In this document: in pieces, positions 7,440-16,057 of the stretch
Layout of the letters: each line of letters begins with the position of its first letter
How positions within the stretch are numbered: the first letter of the stretch is position 1
From: Guillardia theta CCMP2712
Taxonomy: Eukaryota; Cryptophyceae; Pyrenomonadales; Geminigeraceae
Assembly: GCF_000315625.1 (NCBI RefSeq)
Contig: NW_005434590.1
Coordinates: 42,018-62,259, forward strand
DNA: 20,242 nucleotides
Direction of reading: 5' to 3'
Notes under the pieces: generated by a model
The model's input: the letters and a program-made list of their open reading frames with translations, nothing else
The model's database searches: none
What the model was told of the DNA's origin: nothing
Program-made: the position numbers and the translations under genes

Positions 7440-8330
7440 GCAACCTTGACTTGAAACGCGGCGGCGCCTCGCAGGCCTGGCCGCACCGCGGCCCGGAATC
7501 CGAGCGGCGAACCGGACGCGCCGGACCGTGACCGGGTCCCCGGGCCCCGGGCCGGGCCGCGGCCGGCAACCGTCCGGCGGCGGCAACTGAAGTTGGCTCG
7601 CCGGCCGGAAGTTCCCAAGTCCGAGTGCCCAGTGCCAGTCAGACCACTGCCATCCGATCATGATCCGATGCCATGATCGGCGGCCGGGCCGCCCCGGCGG
7701 CCGCGGTGAGCGTCTCAGTGACTGCCGTGGCACGGCGGGGGCCGCCGCCGGGCCCGGCCGCCGCCGCACGGTCCGTGACGGCCGGGCACGACACTGCAAT
7801 CTACAATGGTTTCAACCCGATGATGTGAGTCTGCGGGCCGCCGGGGCCCGGCGGGCCCGGGGTCCCGGCCGGGTCACCGGGCCCCACTGGCAGGCTCAGA
7901 CTCCGATCGGCAGTCACCGTGACCGGCACCGGGCAGGCCGCCTGCCGGCGCGGCACCGGTGACTCTGACCGTCACTCTTAGGAGGCGGCTCAGGCTCCGT
8001 CGGAGCCGGCCCCCGGCGGGCCCGGGCCCTCGCCCGGGCCGCGGCCCGGCGCCCGCGGCCCCGGTCATTCACTGTCCCAGACTGGGACCCGGGCCGCTTG
8101 GTGACTGACACTCCGACTCGGAGTCCCCGGCAGGCGGGCTGCCGCAGTGCGCGGCCCGCCCGGCGTCCGACGACTCGGGGCGGCCCGGGCCCGGCGGCCC
8201 GCCGCCGCGCGGCTCCGAGACTGGTGGGACTGCCGCCTCGCCGAGTCGGATCCGACTCAGGCTGGCCGCAGTGACTCCCGAGCCTTCAATCAGCGGCCGG
8301 CCCGGGGCCCCGGAAGCAGTGAAGCCCTGT
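7440..8330. other. GC-rich island dense in short perfect palindromes, no gene
   Basis: Almost 900 bp of very GC-rich DNA mixing GGCCCGGG-type words with GACTC/GAGTC/GTGAC words. It holds many perfect inverted repeats, several with a single unpaired centre base: 7724-7736, 7767-7777, 7913-7923, 7932-7946, 7993-8007, 8074-8088 and 8110-8124. Even palindromes of 16 bp lie at 8034-8049 and 8243-8258. Long open frames on both strands reflect the scarcity of AT-rich stop codons; none resembles a protein. Confidence 0.6.
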
Positions 8331-8349
8331 CCTATAGCAAGTTGCAGTA

Positions 8350-9060
8350 CCCCCTTTGACCAGCCTGTTATGCGTAGTAGGACCGGGTCTTGCTCCTAGG
8401 GAAATTTACATGATATCTGCCCTATTCCCTTCCTAGGACCATCCCACCCTAGGACCATCCCTTGAGTCCTGCTGAATCTCTTTCCACCCCTACCCCCTAA
8501 TGGTACTGGAAGTACCCCCACCTTTACCCCAACCTCCCTCTAAACAGCCTCACACCGTGATATGGTCGCCCTACCCGACACCACCACCCCACAATCCATC
8601 CACAATACTACCCACCCTTCAGAAAGACCCCCCCCACCCCCACCCCCTCTTATGCCCGTTCTTTCCCCGCTCGTTTTACATCGACACAGGTCAAAAAATG
8701 AGCCTAACCCACCCCCACCATGGTCATTACCCCACCCCCTACACCCACCAGCCCAAGCACTACCCCCTTACACGGGAGTACCCTGGGTCATTGCGCCTCA
8801 TGATTAGACACCCTCCCCTACCCATTTAGCAACTCCTACCACCACCACCCCTACGAACAATTGACTACCCCTCCTTCGGACTTCACTTTCCTCGGTGTTG
8901 AGACAGGAACATCATTTCAGTACCCACCCTTGTCAAAGTATCCACCCACCCACAACATCAATTATTTCATTAACACATTAATAGGTACCCCACCCGCTGC
9001 GAACACTACCCCACCCCCATGATATCCCTGCACCCTTGATCCCCGACCCCTCTGACGAAA
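8350..9060. other. C-rich gene-free tract
   Basis: The plus strand is dominated by ACCCC, CCACCC and TACCCC words with few G runs. It includes a direct repeat of TAGGACCATCCC near 8436-8461. No splice-consistent coding sequence or RNA gene is apparent. The G-rich stretch at 17735-17950 has the same texture on the opposite strand. Confidence 0.4.
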
Positions 9061-9801
9061 GGGGATTCGGGGGGTGCTTCGCTATGGGCGTTACTGGGTT
9101 ATGGCGCGGAGCTTTGATGGAAGCTGCAACTCCTTCCTCCCTCCTCTCCCCATCTCCCTCCCGCGTCTCCCGCGATTTTTCTTCCCCTGCATTCATATCA
9201 TGATCGCCCTCTTCCTCAGGCCGCTTTCCTTTCCTTGTGCTTCCAGCTTCCGATTCCCTTCCCTGTCTCTGCGCTGGTTTTAACCAACTAAACCTGTGGC
9301 TGCTCCTTTTCTGTCTCTGGAGCTAGTCTCACCATAGCTCCTGCTCCTGCTGTACGTTAAGTCTTTCGAGATGTTGCTACCTTTCTCCTGCTCGCTTTCA
9401 GTCATGTATTCTCTACCCAACGTTTGCCTCTTCGAACTTGGCGCCAGTATATGATCCACATAACGAGGAGGTGTTTTGGCCTCCTCTTGTTTCAAGAATC
9501 TACCCTTTTCATCCATCTTGTTTTCTTGTCCACCATTAGTTCATTTCCTTGTCCTCCACCAGCTCATTTCCTTCTCATCACTTCATGAACCGTTTCTGCA
9601 GCTGCCACTGTCTTTCTGCAGAGTGACATCAACCAGTTGGCAACCGGTTGCTGCCTGCATGCCTGCACCTTCCCAACCCTGTCTTTTTCTCTGCTCCTCT
9701 TCTGATCTTCCAATATTGTTCAACTGTTGAATAACGTGGAGCTATCGAATGACAGCAACCATCAGGGTTGTAGTATCTCAGTGAACAGTCTGTCGACAAA
9801 G
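9061..9801. other. Upstream region of the phosphatase gene
   Basis: Pyrimidine-rich on the plus strand and of intermediate GC, unlike the GC island. It should hold the promoter and 5' UTR of the gene starting at 9802, but I see no clear TATA box. Apart from the weak minus-strand frame at 9280-9516, no gene can be supported. Confidence 0.35.
9280..9516 (-). CDS. Possible short or partial gene, Ser/Arg-rich, unrecognised
   Basis: A minus-strand ATG frame of 78 codons with balanced, protein-like composition (MDEKGRFLKQEEAKTPPRYV at the start, then an SRSRSYGETSSRDRK stretch) ending in TAA. It lies in a region that is less repetitive than its neighbours. No domain is visible and no introns can be argued. 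It could be one exon of a larger gene, the antisense of the upstream region, or chance. If real it would diverge from the phosphatase gene, with 285 bp between the two starts. Confidence 0.25.
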   Translation of the reverse strand: MDEKGRFLKQEEAKTPPRYVDHILAPSSKRQTLGREYMTESEQEKGSNISKDLTYSRSRSYGETSSRDRKGAATGLVG

Positions 9802-12800
9802 ATGTCGGGCACGATGAGTTCTCCTAAGAATCCGATTACTATTGGATGCAAGGTGACTTTCTCTCCCGGCAGGCTGTCGCATGTTTGACGTCAAACTTTC
9901 ATTCTTCAGGTCACGGTCAAGGGGAAGTCCAAGGGCGTGGTGAGGTATATAGGTCCGACCAAGGTGTGATCCTACTCAGTGCTCTACATCGTATGTGAGT
10001 TGAACATGTTTTATGATAGTTTGGAGCTGGTATCTGGGTTGGAGTCGAATTAGACAAACCCAAAGGTCAACACGATGGTTTTTATGATGGCCAGAGATAC
10101 TTCACCTGCAAACCAATGCATGGAGTGTACGCCATTTCTGCTGATGTTCAGGTTAATGGATTGATAGACAAATCGTTGACACTGATATGCATTCGTCTAG
10201 CCATTGAAGCCGTGGCAATCCGCCGTCCGAGTTATACAAGGGCTTGTGCGCGGAAAAGCTGAGAAGCAAGTCACCGACCACAAGAAAACCTTCTTGGCAT
10301 GGAATGCCTTGGAGCTGGACGAAGAAGCCCAGCATCATGAACAGGTGATGTTGTTCGGGTTGTATGGTTGTATTCGACTCAACTGGCTCTTGATAGTGCG
10401 CTACTCAAGAGCGCGTGGAAGCAATCTTGCGCGCTTCGCATCCTTCGATTGCCCAGCTGCCCAACGAAATTTCAGCGCTGACGCTGGCCAATGCCTGTGG
10501 AATGTCTCCAGACTTCATGCAGTGGGGATCGGATATTGAGGTATGGATTTAAATCGAAAGTCTTTCTGATGATTGAATGCCCCTTTCCAGGTGGAGGCTG
10601 ATTACGAGGGTCCCCACATACAATTCCCCATCACTCCTCAAGGCGCTGCTACTCTTCTACATCACATTCGGTCGAACCCTGACTACCCGGTTCACAAGAA
10701 GTACGTGGCTCAATTATTGGGTCGCATATGCCAGCACTTGATGGATGACAAAGTTGGTGCTGTGAACCATATTGAGGTTCCACCGAAGGGGAAGTTGGTA
10801 GTGTTTGGCGACACGCATGGTCAGCTTGCTGACTTCCTCCTTGTGCTTCAACGTCATGGCCCTCCATCAGATAAAGTAGCATATTTACTCAATGGCGACA
10901 TTGCTGACAGAGGAGATAATTCGCTTGAGATTTTTGTTGTCATTCTTGTTTACAAGCTGCTCTATCCTAACAGAGTTTTTATCAACAGAGGCAATCATGA
11001 GAATCATGACATCAATAGGAAGCCCGCGGACTGTGGAGGTGGATTTTATGATGAAATCATGTACAAATTGGATGGCTCCATATTTCTGATGTTCCAGCAA
11101 TTTTTCGAACTTCTTCCATTGACGACCATCATCAACAAGCAAGTCTGTGTGCTTCATGGAGGTATTCCACGAGTGGAGGGGCTTACCTTGAATCGTGTCA
11201 ATTCGATCGTTCGAAGGCGACAGTGTCCAAAGATTGTTCAAACCATAGATGATGCCATCTTATTTGATTTGATGTGGGCAGATCCACAGGAGGCTAAGGG
11301 CATTGCCATGGCTGCTCAGAGGGGACCCAATTGTCGTAAGTTTGGGCCCGATATCACCAAACGATTTTTAGCGGACAATTCCTTATCTCTCTGCATCCGA
11401 TCCCATGAAGTTCCGATTAGTCTCAGAGGGTTTGAAGAAAGGCACGAGGGACGCTTGCTTACAGTGTTCAGCGCGAGTAATTATTGCGGACAAGCTGGAA
11501 ATTATGGAGCGATTGTTGTATTTGATGATGAAATGAGCTATACGCTTGAGGAACATATGGCACCAGATCTTGACGCTATGATTCTCGAATATAACAAGAC
11601 TGCAACTATACCGCCTATTGCGCCCAATCCTCTGATACAGCGTAAGAATTCAGAGAGAGACCGCCCACAATCGCTTGCGCAGAGTAGAGAGCTGATGAAT
11701 CATGAGGTGATCAGCAAGTTGGAAGTGAAGATATGCCAGTACAAGGATGAATTATGGTGGTACTGGAAGCGAATCGATGAGAACGGGACTGGTATGATTC
11801 CAGCTGCAAAATGGCGAGAAGGAATGACCAATACATTGAAACTTGAAATTCCATGGTTTTCTCTACAAAATGAGCTTGCACGTCCGAACCAGAATGGCGA
11901 AGTGGATTATCGTGATTTCTTGAATAGGATCCGCAACAAAGCGATCATGACAGGCTTGAAGAAAGTTGATAACTCATGGGAGAAGCAGGTAAATGTGTTC
12001 CATGTTCAAAACTGAAACGTTTTGATGAGTTGTATCAGATCTTAGTCACGTTGTATGAATCCATTTTGATGGCTGACCTGACTCTGAAACAAACTTTGGC
12101 TGAGTTTGACCCGGATGGCGATGGAGTTGTCAGTCCATGGGAGTTCAAACAGGTGGATTCATAGACAGCGAGCAACTTTCCCTGACAAAGTGCAGGCACT
12201 GGAAAAGGCGAAAGTTGACATTCCCGACGGCCAGGTAAAGCTCTTTTCATATCGCGAATGGCTTGAAATGTTGTTTGTATTGCTACTGTGACTGCCCTTG
12301 TTGGCGCCTCTTGATTGTCGTTGTAGTTAACAGCGCTTATGCGCTTGATCGAAAAAGATGGCGGCAAGCTCGACGTGGGTACATTCCTTGATAGGTTCCA
12401 ATTGGTGTATTCTCGTGCTGCGGATGAGGGACTGGAGAATACAAATGTTGGTAATGGTGAACGTGCGCGCGATCTTCTTACGAGAGTCGGACGGCATCTT
12501 CTTCAGAATCGGTATCTTATCGTATTTGCTCATTCCCCGCGAGAGAAATGAACATTTGTTCCAGCGAGAAGAATCGTATGAGCATCTTTGAGGAAGCAGA
12601 TATCGACGGAGATGGGTTCGTTCAGGAAGGCGAATTCTACAAGATGATAGACAAGTTGAATCTTGTGCCTCCTATATCGATGGAAGAGAAGAGAGAGATG
12701 TATCGGTATCGACTTTTTGATCGACTTCAACTCTCTTGGTTGAGTCTTTGACTTGTTTTAGGTATGTGGATGTCAACGGGGATGGTCATCTCAACTACCT

Positions 12801-13511
12801 GGAGTTCTGTGCTGCCTTCAAGGCAAAGGTTTTTTGTTTCTTTCCTGTCAACTGATTGGGTAAATTCAACAGGTCGTCGGAATGGATAATGAGGATGAAG
12901 CCATTTCAGCAATCGGTTTGCTTGCGGCTTGTGTGGTGTTGCGAGACTGAACCAATATTTTAGTTGAGACCATCGTCTCTGCACTTCAAAAGAACATGCA
13001 GGTACGTTGATCAAGACCGATGGCCATAAGATGTTTGGCCTCTTTTCTGACAATGTTCCACAGTCTCTCGAGTTTGCGTTTCGATTCTTTGATCGGAAAG
13101 TGAGTTTCTCTTGCGAGAACGCACCGTTTCTAAGTTGACGTTCTGAAGGAACTCGGTCATATTCCTGTGGACGACTTCAAAGCAGGCATTCGAGCGTTGA
13201 ATGCCTCCATCAAGGCCATGGCAAGCGCTTTCTTTCCTCATCCCCTCCTCTCTTGGCTCCTCTCTTCAGCTCGACTCGCATTGTCATTCTCTGCTTCTCC
13301 CTGCTCATTCGCCCGTCTCTTGCTTGTAACTGTCGTCGGCAGGGAAAGTCGGGACCCCTGACCGAAGATCAGATTGACGTGAGCCGCTGACTGGAAGCAA
13401 GAGGTGCACGTGTGTATGACACCATTGCAGGTTCTGGTCAAGTATGTCGACACAGATGGCGATGGGAAGGTAGACTATCAGGAATTCCTCTCGGCCTTCA
13501 AGCCAAAGTAA
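9802..13511 (+). CDS. CAP-Gly / IQ / PPP phosphatase / multi-EF-hand protein
   Basis: Seventeen exons, 919 aa: 9802-9852, 9910-9963, 10020-10151, 10201-10344, 10412-10540, 10591-11988, 12039-12152, 12196-12234, 12327-12511, 12565-12705, 12762-12828, 12873-12915, 12964-13001, 13064-13099, 13149-13220, 13343-13378, 13431-13511. Residues 14-79 form a CAP-Gly domain (GIWVGVELDKPKG, with GQHDG for the usual GKNDG), which binds microtubule or EB-protein tails. Residues 88-102 are an IQ motif (VIQGLVRGK), a calmodulin site. Residues 171-490 are a PPP Ser/Thr phosphatase with every metal and catalytic box present: GDTHG 243, GDIADRG 272, GNHE 304, HGG 359, RSHE 440. EF-hand-like loops start at 566, 601, 660, about 696, 761, 799, 855 and 900; those at 660, 761, 799 and 900 are canonical. 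IQ, phosphatase and EF-hands match the RdgC/PPEF family; the CAP-Gly head and the EF-hand count are unusual. Introns are 43-122 bp. The acceptor of intron 6 could be 12030 instead. Confidence 0.88.
13221..13342 (+). other. GC-AG intron in the phosphatase gene
   Basis: The only intron of the gene without a GT donor: ATG|GCAAGC at its start and CGGCAG at its end. At 122 bp it is also the longest. The flanking exons join in phase 0 between the seventh (degenerate) and eighth EF-hands, and the internal sequence is pyrimidine-rich. No GT donor nearby keeps the frame. Confidence 0.65.
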
Positions 13512-13785
13512 TTCTCCTATGCTTAGTTTGCTCTGGTTCTTTCGTTCTTTGACTCTTTGGCATCAGGGACAATCGATTTGCCCCCATCACAAAGTGACCA
13601 AAGTCATCATCATTGACTGATATGACTATTGTGACAACACTTTGGCTCTTCTTAAGTTTCCTTTCTGTTCGCTACTTGTTTGACTTGCCTTTGGGTCCAA
13701 CATTTTTCCCCCTTTGTCGATGCACAAAATTGTTCCAACTTCACACAGTAAACACCCACACTTACATTCCGGGCCTGGTAGTGCC
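13512..13785 (+). other. 3' flank of the phosphatase gene
   Basis: T-rich, moderate-GC sequence after the TAA, consistent with a 3' UTR. There is no AATAAA; AGTAAACA near 13748 is the nearest variant. Composition changes abruptly at about 13770-13790, where the second GC island begins. Confidence 0.4.
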
Positions 13786-13960
13786 CATCGGCGGAGCCTG
13801 AGGCCACTGCCGGGCCGGGCCAGCCTTCAAGCGTCCCGCGGGGCCTTGCCGGGCTCAGCCCGGCCTCCTCACTGAGTCAGTAGTCCGATACATCATCGGC
13901 GAGTCATCCGAGTCACCGTGATTCTCTAGTCACTCGGCGACTGTCTAGATTTGGCCCGTG
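13786..13960. other. Second palindrome-rich GC island
   Basis: Same word usage as 7440-8330 (GGGCCGGGCC plus GAGTCA/GTGACT). It includes the 17-bp GCCGGGCTCAGCCCGGC at 13848-13864 (8-1-8) and ACTGAGTCAGT at 13871-13881 (5-1-5), CCGAT/ATCGG at 13888-13902, and a TCTAG/CTAGA pair around 13924-13949. No gene. Confidence 0.55.
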
Positions 13961-13973
13961 AGGTCACGTTTAC

Positions 13974-14552
13974 ACTCTCTGATCTAAGCTCCCTGATCCG
14001 AGTAAACTCTCTGATGTAAACTCTCTGATCTAAGCTCTCTGATCTAAGCTCTCTGATCTAAGCTCTCTGATCTAAACTCTCTGATCTAAGCTCTCTGATC
14101 TAAGCTCTCTGATCTAAGCTCTCTGATCTAAGCTCTCTGATCTAAGCTCTCTGATCTAAGCTCTCTGATCTAAGCTCTCTGATCTAAGCTCTCTGATCTA
14201 AGCTCTCTGATCTAAACTCTCTGATCTAAGCTCTCTGATCTAAGCTCTCTGATCTAAGCTCTCTGATCTAAGCTCTCTGATCTAAACTCTCTGGTCTAAA
14301 CTCTCTGATCTAAGCTCTCTGATCTAAGCTCTCTGATCTAAGCTCTCTGATCTAAACTCTCTGATCTAAGCTCTCTGATCTAAGCTCTCTGATCTAAGCT
14401 CTCTGATCTAAACTCTCTGATCTAAGCTCTCTGATCTAAGCTCTCTGATCTAAACTCTCTGATCTAAACTCTCTGGTCTAAACTCTCTGATCTAAGCTCT
14501 CTGATCTAAGCTCTCTGATCTAAGCTCTCTGATCTAAACTCTCTGATCTAAA
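13974..14552. repeat. 14-bp minisatellite, about 41 units
   Basis: Tandem CTCTCTGATCTAAG with few variants: AAG or AAA at the unit end, and GGTC for GATC in two units. The two GGTC units lie 182 bp apart, exactly 13 units, and are followed by the same variant order, so a 13-unit block was probably duplicated. The first few units are degenerate (CTCCCTGATCCGAG). The array ends 15 bp before the start codon of the next gene. Confidence 0.95.
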
Positions 14553-14567
14553 CGCTGTCTGGGAACA

Positions 14568-15934
14568 ATGGGAATGCTACGAGGAATGGTGGCGCTTCTC
14601 CTGGCGGCCTCGTCGAGCTGCTTCAGCCTCCTCCCTTCTCCTCCTTCTCTCACTCCTCCCTCCTCCTTCTCCTCCTCTTCCTCTCTTGCTTCCTCCACCT
14701 CCCCAGCATTGTTCACACCAACTTCATTCCTGCAACACCGCAGGAGGAGCATGCAAGCGCACAGGCTCTCTCTCTCATCGTCCACCGACATCTCAGCAGG
14801 TTTCTTGTCTCCCAACTTCTCGTATTCACTTCCTGCAAGCCTTGCAGCGCAAAGTCATCGACAACTTTCTCGGCCTGTCAAGTGAGGTTTACTTATCTTT
14901 GCGTGTTGGCTCAGCCGGTCGCAGCGCAAGGCGACGGAGCTCGAGACATCGACTCGCTCATCGGTCTGTGCTCTCCCCACATCGTCGCCCCTGCTCAAGC
15001 TCTTGACAGCTCAGCTGGTTCGGTCTGGGTCCTCGTGGGATGCTGAGCTGCTCTCAAGCGGCCCATGGCTGGTGCTGCTGCCGCTTTCCTGTCTTGGCCC
15101 CCTCTCCTCACTCTCGCTCAGGCTCTCTACACACAGGGGAAGCCTCCTCGCTGGCAGGTCTCCACCTCTCCTTGCCCTGCTCCTTTCCAGGCCTGACCTT
15201 CCGCCTCCTGCAGCGCCAGGCCCAGTGGCTGCCGTGGGCGAGGAACGTGGCCTCGCAAGACTACGACGTGGGAGGGGGGCGAGTGAGGAACAGAGGAGAG
15301 ATCTGGGGGTCGCGAGTGTTCGTGACAGTGGAAGGAGAGCTGGTGAAGGCAGAGGGAGAGGCTTCATGCATATGTGACCCTCCTCTACAGCAAGAGCTTC
15401 AGCCTGAGAGAACCTTCACCCCCAAGATGTTCCAAGCTGGCATCCAGTCCGGCACCCTGCACGGTGAATCCTCCGTCCTCCCCCAGCCCCTCCCCAGCCC
15501 TCCCTCAGGCATCCCTTCCGCGTCTTGATGTTTCTCACCCTCTCCCTCCCCTCTCACCTGACGCATCACCACAGTCTTGGGCCTAGAGATTCCTCTCCCG
15601 ATCAGAGGTCGAGGCTTCGCTAAGCTTCTGGTTTGCTCCTTCCTCATCCTCTCTCTCCCTCCTCTTGTCACATGCTTGCAGTACCTCGATCGGAATGTTC
15701 GTATCTTCCAGAGCCCCAAGGAGTCAGGTACTTCACCTCACCCGTCGCAGGGCTTCTCCTCTCCTCTCCTCTCCTCTCCTTGCTCCTCCGCTTGCGTGCC
15801 TGTGGGGCCCCCTCTTCTCTCTGCCTCGTCCCGGGCGGGTGTGTCGGGCTTGTGACAGGACGGCAGAGTCGGAGTGGGAGGAGGAAGGGCTGGTAGTGGT
15901 GCAGGTTCCAGCCTCTGCCTTCTCCTTCACTTGA
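14568..15934 (+). CDS. Plastid-targeted PAP/fibrillin-family protein
   Basis: Nine exons, 263 aa: 14568-14799, 14840-14881, 14925-15034, 15122-15157, 15214-15342, 15391-15463, 15575-15630, 15682-15727, 15867-15934. The first 18 residues (MGMLRGMVALLLAASSSC) are a signal peptide. The next residue is Phe and is followed by a Ser/Pro-rich, then basic stretch, the two-part plastid leader of red-type secondary plastids. The mature part matches the PAP/fibrillin order: helix LQRKVIDNFLGL; DIDSLIGLCSPH; SVWVL then YTQGKPPRWQ; strand segment QDYDVGGGRVRNRGEIWG with VFVTVEGEL; PKMFQAGIQSGTL; IPLPIRGRGF; YLDRNVRIF (227); and GLVVVQV near the C-terminus. Fibrillins bind lipids or quinones in plastoglobules and thylakoids. 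Splice choices at introns 2 and 3 are the least certain; exon 2 could instead end at 14886 with exon 3 starting at 14915. The minisatellite abuts its 5' end. Confidence 0.75.
15343..15390 (+). other. 48-bp stop-free intron, possible retained isoform
   Basis: Intron 5 of the PAP/fibrillin gene is exactly 16 codons long and has no stop in the reading frame, so both splicing and retention keep the protein in frame. Splicing gives the better family match (VTVEGEL joined to QELQPERTF). Confidence 0.5.
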
Positions 15935-16057
15935 AGTGACCGGGGGGGAAGAAGCTGATGCTTGAGTCTCTCGTGCGGAACTGGAGGAGCTTGGAAGCCT
16001 CCTGTCTCCTCCTCCTCATCTTGGGGTTCTGTCGAGACGTCAGAGCATGTCGAGCTG

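Noticed and set aside
7284-8359. Arg/Pro/Gly-rich open frames on both strands of the GC island
   Set aside because: Stop codons are rare in such GC-rich DNA; no frame has a protein-like profile or splice structure, and both strands are equally open.
13974-14552. CRISPR-like array
   Set aside because: The repeat is a head-to-tail 14-mer with no unique spacers, in a eukaryotic intron-bearing context.
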